Shown here one piece after another: positions 25,579 through 33,336 of a stretch of DNA of 64,000 nucleotides (position 1 is the stretch's first letter; each line of letters starts with the position of its first letter). The notes under the pieces are model-generated. The model ran no database searches and had not been told where the DNA came from. It saw nothing but the letters and a program-made list of their open reading frames with translations. The DNA comes from Bacillus sp. AFS041924 (GTDB lineage Bacteria; Bacillota; Bacilli; Bacillales; Bacillaceae_G), in NCBI RefSeq assembly GCF_002577195.1, contig NZ_NULG01000007.1:162416-226415 (forward strand). Direction: 5' to 3'. A program made the translations under genes and the position numbers.

Positions 25579-26856
25579 TTAACTACTCATTTGCTCACCT
25601 GACTCTTTAATCAGTTTTTGATTCTTAGGTCGAACTCCGATCCAAAATAAGATCCCGATAATAAACATTCCAACAGATGATAGTTGAAACGCATAATTAT
25701 ATCCTGATGATTCAGTCACGGCGTGTTGGATAAAGTATCCGAATACTAGTGGAGCAATAATACTTGTTATACTTGCGAGAGCAATAAATGTTCCTTGTGC
25801 CTTTCCAATATTATTGGGAGAAAAAAACTCCATCAAAATAGCTGGCGCAAGTGAAAGAATGACATACGCAAATCCTGGTGCAAGAGTAAAGAAAATTATA
25901 GACATAGAAGTTGAACTTACTGTAATAGCTAGGTATATACAAATAGCAGATAACATCATCATGATACCGGCAAGATTTATTCGCGCTTTCCGGATATCTC
26001 CTGTTTTACGGTAAATACGATCTGAAAGTAGAGCAAAACCGAGCTGGCAAAAAGCTGCAAAAAGAAAAGGTAATGATACAGCTAGTTTCAATGTTTGACC
26101 ATTAAACCGTTGAATCTTTTCAAAGTAAGACGGTAACCATACTGCTTGAACAGATAGTAACCAATAAGCGCACCCTCCACACAAAACGGTCAATATAAAA
26201 TTTTTAGAAAACAAATGCGGGAAAAACTGTCTCATTGAGATGTTTGGAAGATTTGAAGACTGATGTAAAGATGATATCCCAATTTCTTTTGGACTTTCTT
26301 TACCAAAAATTAACCATAATACTAACACGATTAGACCTAGAACACCCATAGCTATAAATGCAGATTTCCAGCCATACTTATCAATTAAAGAGATTAATAA
26401 TGGTGAAGCAATCGCAGAACCCCCAGTTGTTCCTAATAGAACAGCTCCAAAGCCTATACCATGTCTATGTTTTGGAAACCATTTTCCCATGATTGCAGTA
26501 GAAAGAGCTGGAGCTGGACCTTCACCTAATCCTAAAAACATTCTAGTTAGTAAAAGTAGAGTCAAACTGGATGCAAAAGGAGTAGCAAACTGAACAATTA
26601 ACCAAATCAATGACAGCCACGATAACATTTTTTTCGTATTTTTGGAGTCGGCCAATCCACCAAGTATGATCGAAGAGAAAGTGAAGAACCAAAAGAAGGA
26701 ACTTCCTACAACTCCCCATTGCGTCGGGCTCAAATGTAACTCTGTCATTAAGGGAACGGAAACCAAGCCAATAATAATTTTATCTACTTGGTTAATCATT
26801 CCGGAAAGAACTAGAAACAATAAGATAATCCAAGAGTATTTCGGAGTACTTGTCAT
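25579..26856 (-). CDS. MFS transporter, ACS type (copy 2)
   Basis: 425 residues from ATG 26856 (MTSTPKYSWIILL), chosen because GTGAGG lies 9 bases upstream; an upstream GTG overlaps that site. Twelve helices; GGLADSKNTKK loop motif and LLLTRMFLGLGEGPAPALST as in copy 1. Ends with a polar tail. It lies between two dioxygenase paralogues, so uptake and first oxidation are co-expressed. Substrate unknown, probably an organic anion. Confidence 0.88.
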   Translation of the reverse strand: MTSTPKYSWIILLFLVLSGMINQVDKIIIGLVSVPLMTELHLSPTQWGVVGSSFFWFFTFSSIILGGLADSKNTKKMLSWLSLIWLIVQFATPFASSLTLLLLTRMFLGLGEGPAPALSTAIMGKWFPKHRHGIGFGAVLLGTTGGSAIASPLLISLIDKYGWKSAFIAMGVLGLIVLVLWLIFGKESPKEIGISSLHQSSNLPNISMRQFFPHLFSKNFILTVLCGGCAYWLLSVQAVWLPSYFEKIQRFNGQTLKLAVSLPFLFAAFCQLGFALLSDRIYRKTGDIRKARINLAGIMMMLSAICIYLAITVSSTSMSIIFFTLAPGFAYVILSLAPAILMEFFSPNNIGKAQGTFIALASITSIIAPLVFGYFIQHAVTESSGYNYAFQLSSVGMFIIGILFWIGVRPKNQKLIKESGEQMSS

Positions 26857-26931
26857 AAAATATAGCCTCACTTTTTCCTATTTAAGGAACACCTTTTCCT
26901 TAGATAAGAAAAGGTGCTCTCACAAAGTTAA

Positions 26932-27987
26932 TTACTTTAATGTTTCAACAATACCACCTGCCGTTTTATTACGAGCAGGAACACCACCACGACCTGGTTT
27001 TCCAGTATTTTCATCAATAAACATCGCAAAATCAGGAGAAATTTCACGACCATTTGGCATCGTTAACCATAGCCTTAATAAATGACGTTTTCGGTCTAGT
27101 TCCTCGTAATCCTCATATTGAGTACGTGAGTGTAAAACCGTGTAATTATTAACGAATTGCATATCACCTGGCTCCAGCATCATATTAAAATGTAAATTTT
27201 CATCGTGCAGAAGTGAATCCAGTAAATCTAACGCTTCAATTTCCACTTTCGATAACTGGATACCCGTTTTAACTTGTGCTGATTCGATAAATAAACGCAC
27301 ATATCGGCAGCTTAATTTTCCATCATAGTAACTAAAAATTGGTGATGTAAATACTGGTGATTCCCCAGGTGCTTCCTCTCCGCGTCGATCAAAGTTGAAT
27401 GGACGGCAAAGAATTCCTAAATACTCAGGGTTCTTCTCCAAGATTTCATTGTAAACAGCCATCGAGCTTATAATGCTACTATGCCCCCCGGACTTTCCTT
27501 TTCGAAGACTTAACAAACCGACAACGTCAGATCCATCAGCGTGAAACGGAAGATGAAGTTTCGTTTGATAACCACGTACATTTGAATTTTCTAAACTAAG
27601 GCCTTGATCACGAACATGTCCTAAAAGATCCCCATTTGCATTTTGTGATACTGGAGTACCCATATGCAGGCCAATTCCCCAATAAATGATGCTTGCTTCT
27701 TCATCTGTATATCTTTCAATTGGGAGGCCGCGAATTAATAAAAATCCTCTTCCATTCTCAAGTTCTTCAACAAAGTAATCAATTTCGTCTATAAGATTTG
27801 GAATAGGAAAGTCCTCTTTCTTAAAATTTGGTGCTTTTAAGCCGCTTTGCTTAACATGTGCTAACGCATTTTCAAGTTCATAAATTGTTTCTTCGGATAA
27901 GTAATAAATCCATGATTCATCTTTAGCTAGGTCGGTTCCTTTCCATGCTACTGGGCCTTTAACTTTTTCCTTTAAAATCGTTGACAT
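26932..27987 (-). CDS. TauD/TfdA-family Fe(II)/2-oxoglutarate dioxygenase (copy 2)
   Basis: 351 residues. His149-Ala-Asp151 in HLPFHADGSDVVG and a distal His in NNYTVLHSRTQYE keep the iron triad; RHLLRLWL keeps the 2-oxoglutarate Arg. The C-terminal tail (TGKPGRGGVPARNKTAGG) is about 18 residues longer than copy 1. ATG 27987 with GGGAGG upstream; 33 bases after the acyl-CoA ligase. Changes around the HxD site (LPFHAD against LDYHTD) suggest the two copies take different substrates or enantiomers (inference). Confidence 0.88.
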   Translation of the reverse strand: MSTILKEKVKGPVAWKGTDLAKDESWIYYLSEETIYELENALAHVKQSGLKAPNFKKEDFPIPNLIDEIDYFVEELENGRGFLLIRGLPIERYTDEEASIIYWGIGLHMGTPVSQNANGDLLGHVRDQGLSLENSNVRGYQTKLHLPFHADGSDVVGLLSLRKGKSGGHSSIISSMAVYNEILEKNPEYLGILCRPFNFDRRGEEAPGESPVFTSPIFSYYDGKLSCRYVRLFIESAQVKTGIQLSKVEIEALDLLDSLLHDENLHFNMMLEPGDMQFVNNYTVLHSRTQYEDYEELDRKRHLLRLWLTMPNGREISPDFAMFIDENTGKPGRGGVPARNKTAGGIVETLK

Positions 27988-28020
27988 AAATAATCCTCCC
28001 TTAATGAATGATTTATTTTC

Positions 28021-29535
28021 TTACTTTACTTCAGTCAATTCTCTTAACTCTCTGCGTAGTATTTTCCCAGTTGAATTCTTTGGTAGTTCTTTAAAAAATT
28101 CTACATATCTTGGAAGCTTGTATTTAACTAGTTTTTCTTTACAAAATTGAATAATGTCATTCTCGGTGAGTTGTTTATCCTTCACTACGACGTATGCTTT
28201 TACACTTTCTCCATATTCTTCATTTGGTACTCCAACTACGGCTGCTTCAACTACTGCGGGATGCTGAAATAGTACTTCTTCCACTTCACGAGGATATACA
28301 TTATATCCACCAACAATAATCATGTCTTTCTTTCGATCAACAATGTAGATATATCCATCTTCATCCATTGATGCGAGATCTCCAGTGTAAAACCATCCGT
28401 CTTTAAAAGCGTCCAATGTAGCTTCCTTCATTCCTAAATATCCCTTCATAACATTTGGTCCTTGAACAACTAGTTCTCCGATCCCACCAATTGGCATTTC
28501 CTCTCCAAACTGATCTACTACTTTACTTTGAACGTCAGGGATATTGAGACCTATTGAACCTGGTTTCCGAATTCCTTTTAATGGATTAATCGCAACAAGT
28601 GGTGCTGTTTCTGAAAGTCCATATCCTTCTAAAATAGAAACCTTAAATTTGCTTTCAAATTTATGTAATAGCTCGACTGGAATCGAGGCGCCTCCTGAGA
28701 TACATACTCGAATAGATCGAAAATCCTCTGAATTCGCTTCAGGTAATTGATTAATAAAACTATACATCGTAGGTACTCCTGCAAAAACAGTCGCATTTCT
28801 TTTATGAATGGTACTGACTAAATCAGCGGGGCTAAACTTGGGCTGGATTAGGATTGTTGCTCCACGAGCAATCGGTGCATTCAAACACACTGTCATACAG
28901 AAAACATGAAACATCGGCAGAACGGCAACTACTCTGTCGGTTTCGTCTAGCTCAACCAATCTTGAAATAGAATCTGCATTCGACACTAAATTTCGGTGTG
29001 TTAACATTGCACCTTTTGGTTTACCAGTAGTACCCGATGTGTAAAGAATGACTGCAAGGTCTTCTGGATCAACAATCGTGGTTTCAATAACATGTCCTCT
29101 TGATTCCATCAGCCTGTTCCATGTCCATTCCTGCTTCTTTTCTTCGATGTAAATGACAAAATTTAAATTGATCAACTCTTTTTTAATGTTTACTAGCTTT
29201 TCCTCTAAAGAACCATGAGCAATAACTACCTTAACTTGACTATTTTTTATAATGTAGCAAATTTCAACTTGGGTAAACAAAGGATTGATTGGTACAACAA
29301 ATGCACCTAGTCGTAAAATGCCATAGTACGCAATGAGAAATTCTGAGCTATTTCCTAATAAAAGAGCCACACCATCTCCCTTACCTATGCCTTTTGCAGA
29401 CAACCCTGCAGCAAATTGATTTACCTGTTGATCTAATTCCCTATAGGTAACACACTGATCACCAAAAATATAAGCAGTACACTCTGGGAAATGAATTGCA
29501 CTTCTTTTCAAGTTTTCGTATAAGTTATTACTCAT
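28021..29535 (-). CDS. AMP-dependent acyl-CoA synthetase/ligase
   Basis: 504 residues. ANL-superfamily signatures: LYTSGTTGKPKGAMLTHRN (P-loop-like motif, ~164-182), EGYGLSETAP, GWFYTGDLASMDEDGYIYIVDRKKDMI and the catalytic Lys in LPKNSTGKILRREL at the C-terminus. Activates a carboxylic acid to its CoA thioester through an acyl-adenylate. ATG 29535. First gene after promoter element copy f, heading the ligase-dioxygenase-MFS-dioxygenase run. Length and motifs fit medium/long-chain or aryl acids; the true acid is unknown. Confidence 0.93.
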   Translation of the reverse strand: MSNNLYENLKRSAIHFPECTAYIFGDQCVTYRELDQQVNQFAAGLSAKGIGKGDGVALLLGNSSEFLIAYYGILRLGAFVVPINPLFTQVEICYIIKNSQVKVVIAHGSLEEKLVNIKKELINLNFVIYIEEKKQEWTWNRLMESRGHVIETTIVDPEDLAVILYTSGTTGKPKGAMLTHRNLVSNADSISRLVELDETDRVVAVLPMFHVFCMTVCLNAPIARGATILIQPKFSPADLVSTIHKRNATVFAGVPTMYSFINQLPEANSEDFRSIRVCISGGASIPVELLHKFESKFKVSILEGYGLSETAPLVAINPLKGIRKPGSIGLNIPDVQSKVVDQFGEEMPIGGIGELVVQGPNVMKGYLGMKEATLDAFKDGWFYTGDLASMDEDGYIYIVDRKKDMIIVGGYNVYPREVEEVLFQHPAVVEAAVVGVPNEEYGESVKAYVVVKDKQLTENDIIQFCKEKLVKYKLPRYVEFFKELPKNSTGKILRRELRELTEVK

Positions 29536-29615
29536 TAAGTAAATTTCCCCCTTTCAATCACTCGGAAGTGTTTTATAAATTAATTATTTTGAATATTTAA
29601 AATATTACTACGTTA

Positions 29616-29686
29616 AGTATACTCATAAATAAAATTTAAATAAAATTAAAGATTTTAATTTGTATGTAAATATGACTAATATTAAA
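29616..29686 (-). promoter_or_regulatory. island promoter element, copy f
   Basis: -10 TATACT in ATGAGTATACT (complement of 29616-29621), then upstream ttaaataaaattaaagatttt, aatttgtatgtaaata and ctaatatt. About 80 bases from the ligase start; drives the longest transcript of the island. Confidence 0.65.
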
Positions 29687-29721
29687 ACCAGAAAATAGAC
29701 GCTATTAACGATCTCTACAAC

Positions 29722-29857
29722 AAAAAAAACAAAGCCTATAATTAAAAGGGCTTTCCTGCTGAGCGGTGCTCATTACCGTTTAGGGTAACTCCGCGCCTCG
29801 AAAGACAAACGCTTGCATTTAGTCTGAAAATCAAATTTTTAGGACTTTGTTTTTTAC
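29722..29857 (+). ncRNA. candidate structured leader RNA / riboswitch-like element
   Basis: A GC-richer 130-base block in AT-rich DNA. The ends pair (aaacaaag-cct at 29727-29737 with agg-a-ctttgttt at 29841-29852) and a T-run follows, as in a terminator. Inside, GCGG (29763-29766)/CCGC (29791-29794) encloses TTACC (29773-29777)/GGTAA (29784-29788); then agac...gtct. The last hairpin ends 130 bases before the YeiH gene, so plus-strand attenuation is the simplest reading. It matches none of the riboswitch consensus sequences I can recall. The minus strand also ends in a T-run, so orientation is not proven. Confidence 0.4.
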
Positions 29858-29992
29858 TTTTTTGGTTAATCTATACACTTCCCACTCTTATTATCGTTTT
29901 TACCTATCATAACTATAATAATAATTTATTTTCCTTATAATAAATGATTCGATACGATAAATAATATAGAACCCCACGAGGAGATGAACAAG

Positions 29993-31033
29993 TTGGAACA
30001 AAAAGCAATAATCCTTACAAAACCAGAACAACAAAAAAAACCTATAAAACAATTTAATGGATCTATGCTATACGGAGTCACTTTTACATTTATCATAGCT
30101 GTAGTAGGTTTTCTTCTAGCAAAGTTACCTGGATTCAATCATATTGGTCCACTTGCAAGCGCCATCTTAATTGCTTTATGTTATAGACAGTTTTTTGGAT
30201 ATCCTGAAAAATTGCGTACTGGCATTCAATTTTCATCAAAAAAACTTTTAAGATTCGCCATCATACTGTACGGCTTAAAGCTGAATATCATTGTTATATT
30301 TAGTGAAGGTTTGCCTTTATTACTAAAAGGAGCTGGAACAATACTATTTTCGATTGTTGTTCTATTGCTAATAGCAAAATGGCTAAAAGCAGACTTTAAT
30401 CTGTCCTTATTATTAAGTATTGGAACAGGTATTTGTGGTGCTGCTGCAATCGCTGCGGTATCTCCAATAATTAAATCAAAAGATGAAGACACAGCTATGG
30501 CCGTAGGGATTATAGCATTAGTTGGCACAATTTTTTCCATCATTTATACTCTAATCTATCCTTTATTACCGATTAGCCCAACTGAATATGGAGCTTGGGC
30601 TGGAATAAGTCTTCACGAGATAGCTCATGTTGCTTTAGCAGCTGCACCTGCAGGTCAAGATGCTCTTGCTCACGCATTACTTGCCAAACTCGCTCGTGTT
30701 TTTCTATTAATTCCGGTTTGTTTTATCCTTTTATTCTGGATGAAAAAGAAAGGAAAATTAGATGGAGAAGCAAAATTAGAGTTTCCATGGTTTTTAATTG
30801 GATTTGTAATTATGAGTTTTGTAGGGAGCTATGTTCTTGGAAAGGAAGTTTCAGTGTCTAAAAATTTCATGTCAGATATCGCTGTTTTCACATCTTTTAT
30901 CTTAACAATGTCTATGACTGGCTTAGGATTAAATATTAACCTAAAAGAATTACGTACGAAATCATTACGCCCCCTAATCGCCATAATCTTTACATCAATT
31001 CTTCTATCTTTCGTAACATTTATTTTGGTTTAA
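29993..31033 (+). CDS. YeiH-family putative sulfate exporter
   Basis: 346 residues, about ten membrane helices; typical YeiH/UPF0324 features are LAKLPGFNHIGPLASAILIA, GIQFSSKKLLRFAIILYGLKLN, GTGICGAAAIAAVSPIIKSK and the AGISLHEIAHVALAAAPAG segment. The family is annotated as sulfate exporters but the evidence is thin. TTG 29993 is chosen because GAGGAG ends 9 bases upstream; an in-frame ATG at 29984 touches the ribosome site directly and is less likely. Single gene with its own terminator at 31061-31104, preceded by a structured leader candidate. Confidence 0.9.
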   Translation: MEQKAIILTKPEQQKKPIKQFNGSMLYGVTFTFIIAVVGFLLAKLPGFNHIGPLASAILIALCYRQFFGYPEKLRTGIQFSSKKLLRFAIILYGLKLNIIVIFSEGLPLLLKGAGTILFSIVVLLLIAKWLKADFNLSLLLSIGTGICGAAAIAAVSPIIKSKDEDTAMAVGIIALVGTIFSIIYTLIYPLLPISPTEYGAWAGISLHEIAHVALAAAPAGQDALAHALLAKLARVFLLIPVCFILLFWMKKKGKLDGEAKLEFPWFLIGFVIMSFVGSYVLGKEVSVSKNFMSDIAVFTSFILTMSMTGLGLNINLKELRTKSLRPLIAIIFTSILLSFVTFILV

Positions 31034-31060
31034 ATAAAGGCACCTCACCTTTATCAACAT

Positions 31061-31104
31061 AAAAAAATCAGAGAAACTATACAACCGTTTCTCTGATTTT
31101 TTTT
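31061..31104. terminator. bidirectional terminator
   Basis: Stem aaaaaaatcagagaaac (31061-31077) with gtttctctgatttttttt (31087-31104), shared by the YeiH and YebE-like genes. Confidence 0.9.
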
Positions 31105-31116
31105 ACAATATAGATT

Positions 31117-31662
31117 CTATAGTACGTTCGATTTCTTATGTTTTGCTTTTGCTTTCTTCATCGCCTTTAATAAAAATCCACCCTTAAATTTTCTCGCTTC
31201 ATATGAAATAATAAAGGCACTTGGTTCATACTGCTCAATAAGATCCATTAGTTCAGGTTCTCTATTCCGTTTTGTCAATATATCCAAATGATAACGTTCA
31301 CTGTCCCTTCCTTCACCTTGGAACACCGTCACACCGAATCCTTCTTCGCGAAGTCGATTAATAAGCAGTTTATTTTTATTTGTCAAATTAACTACTAATG
31401 TCGTGTAGCCTATTGCTAAGCGATTTTCTACATAACTGCCAATTAAAATACCGATCCCAAATCCGACCGCATAAACAACCATTGATACAGTACTTTGGTC
31501 TCCGGAAAAAACAAGCGATAATCCAAATACATAGATAATTGCTTCTAAAAAACCAAAAAGCGCTGCAGACACACTCAATCCTTTAACAAGGAAAATAGTT
31601 CTCAATGTTAATACAGGTACATAACTCAATTGCAACAATAAAATTAGTAAAATATCTTTCAA
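31117..31662 (-). CDS. DUF2179/UPF0316 membrane protein, YebE-like
   Basis: 181 residues: three N-terminal membrane helices, then a soluble DUF2179 domain (GFGVTVFQGEGRDSERYHLDILTKR, residues ~105-130). This matches the UPF0316 family (B. subtilis YebE). The start is read as TTG 31662 because GAGGTG is 6 bases upstream; a GTG at 31671 lies inside that ribosome site. The function is unknown; DUF2179 is thought to bind small ligands. Monocistronic. Confidence 0.85.
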   Translation of the reverse strand: MKDILLILLLQLSYVPVLTLRTIFLVKGLSVSAALFGFLEAIIYVFGLSLVFSGDQSTVSMVVYAVGFGIGILIGSYVENRLAIGYTTLVVNLTNKNKLLINRLREEGFGVTVFQGEGRDSERYHLDILTKRNREPELMDLIEQYEPSAFIISYEARKFKGGFLLKAMKKAKAKHKKSNVL

Positions 31663-31857
31663 TCTAGACACCTCAAAGTTTAGATTTCTGGACCGAAAAT
31701 AATTTTAGATATAATTAATTTCAACCTAAGCCCTGCTTTTAAACTTTTCGTAAAAGGAATCAAAGTGAAAGCCTAGTAGAAAATTTTTTAATAATAACGA
31801 TGAATCGATGAATGCACAATTTTAGTTTTAAGCTCATCTTCTTGTATTATTATCCAG

Positions 31858-32215
31858 TTGTAGTAGTTAATTCAACCGTTTCATTTAAATTCCTGCTTTT
31901 CTTTAGTGACATTCTAAATATTATTGTCATAATTATACCGATTATGCCCGCACATGCACAGAAGGTAAAGTAAGCGTTATAACCACCGTGACTTCAGTAA
32001 GTTTTAAACAATACAATATTTACGATAGGCATTAAAATATCAGGTAAGTAACCTATAAAGGAAACAAATCCGATTGCTAGACCTAGGATCTTTCCTCGAT
32101 TTTACAGTCTCCAAGTAACGACCAATATAGACCTCTAACTGAGTAAATTAAAAATCCATTTAATACGACTAAACCATTAAAGTAAATATGAGGCATTGTA
32201 ATTGGTAAGGTGGTC
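31858..32215 (-). pseudogene. decayed MFS transporter fragment
   Basis: Minus-strand translation gives membrane-helix text in pieces: FNGLVVLNGFLIYSVRGLYW, then KILGLAIGFVSFIGYLPDIL, a stop, and NAYFTFCACAGIIGIIMTII near the C-terminal end. Pieces sit in different frames with stops, so only the last third of an MFS carrier remains. No start or promoter is left. Explains most of the 920-base gap between YebE-like and TetR genes. Confidence 0.6.
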
Positions 32216-32220
32216 AGCAA

Positions 32221-32391
32221 ATGGAGTACAACACTTCTTTAGCTTTAGAGATTGATAATATCTTTTACTTAACAAATTCTACACAAGATGAAAATCTTCT
32301 ACCTTTCGAGAAAACTCGTACTCTATTTTACATTTTCATAGAAGAAGTTATTGCAAGATTAATGTCTGAAGGGGATGAAAAAAACTTATAA
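32221..32391 (+). CDS. small hypothetical ORF
   Basis: 56 residues (MEYNTSLALEIDNIFYLTNS... ending MSEGDEKNL) from an ATG with AAGGTGG 7 bases upstream. Amphipathic helical C-terminal half (LFYIFIEEVIARLMSEG). No family recognised, and it lies next to a transporter ghost, so it may be a real small gene or a chance frame. Confidence 0.35.
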   Translation: MEYNTSLALEIDNIFYLTNSTQDENLLPFEKTRTLFYIFIEEVIARLMSEGDEKNL

Positions 32392-32595
32392 AAAATAAAA
32401 TGACGTTAAAATTGAAAGCGATTTCTCACACCTCTTTAATTAATTGAAAATAACTCAATTCAGTGCTTGATTAGATGATTTAATAGCCAAGTTATTTTAT
32501 CATTTATCAATAAAACCAAACTTTATCTAATCAAAATGAATTACAACACTTATAAAGCAACAAAAAGAAGATTTACTCAGAAAGTAAATCTTCTT

Positions 32596-33219
32596 TTATT
32601 TTTTACCCACTATTCCATTCCAAAAGAAATCTATGATTTGTTCGGCCATTTCATCTATTGTAGAAAATATTGATTTTTGGTCTGCATCTTTATAATTCCC
32701 TATCGATAGAATTGCAATGAATAATTGAGTATAGAATTTTGCATTCCCTTTAGGTATTTCCCCATTCTCAATTGCCTTTGTCATTGCCTTTTCGATCACA
32801 TTATACATCATTTCTTCGGCGTTATTCATTTGTTGTAATTGTTCGTCTGATAAAGAAACTTTCGCTTCCTTCGTAAATGCTTTTAAATCAATTTCAAAAG
32901 TTGCTCTTAAATGGACTTTAACCATTTCGTGGAGATTTTCTTTTAACGACTTATTTTTAGATAGAATCTCAGCAATTCGATTACTTATTCGAAGCATCAT
33001 TTGAACCATTGCATCCGTAAATAGCTCTGCCTTTGTTGGATAATAATAATAAACCGTTGCTTTGGTCACACCACACTTCTTAGCTACGTCATCCATTGAA
33101 ACTAATTGATATCCGTCTTGTAGAAACAATTGGATTGCATTATCAACGATTGTTGTTTTTGTAGGCTTTTTTTTTGAATCTTGAGGTGGTCTACCAAGAG
33201 GACGTTTCATTTGTTCCAA
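32596..33219 (-). CDS. TetR/AcrR-family transcriptional regulator
   Basis: 207 residues. The N-terminal TetR helix-turn-helix is ATIV-type: IVDNAIQLFLQDGYQLVSMD then VAKKCGVTKATVYYYYPTKAEL (residues ~24-66). A variable C-terminal ligand domain follows. TTG 33219 with GGAGAG 8 bases upstream; an in-frame ATG at 33210 is further from it. Divergent from an MMPL exporter 117 bases away, which it presumably represses. The intergenic region contains taactgaccagtatata, possibly half of its operator. Confidence 0.92.
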   Translation of the reverse strand: MEQMKRPLGRPPQDSKKKPTKTTIVDNAIQLFLQDGYQLVSMDDVAKKCGVTKATVYYYYPTKAELFTDAMVQMMLRISNRIAEILSKNKSLKENLHEMVKVHLRATFEIDLKAFTKEAKVSLSDEQLQQMNNAEEMMYNVIEKAMTKAIENGEIPKGNAKFYTQLFIAILSIGNYKDADQKSIFSTIDEMAEQIIDFFWNGIVGKK

Positions 33220-33336
33220 TTTGCTTCTCTCCTAACATTTTATTTCACTTTCATTATATCATATTAAAAGTTCTTGAATAATTAACTGACCAGTATATAT
33301 AATTATAGTGATAAATTTACGAGAGGTGAATTCCAT

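Noticed and set aside
29728..29852. T-box or SAM riboswitch before the YeiH gene
   Set aside because: Only tagggt...ccgcg resembles the T-box core; no specifier stem, and none of the SAM-box conserved bases.
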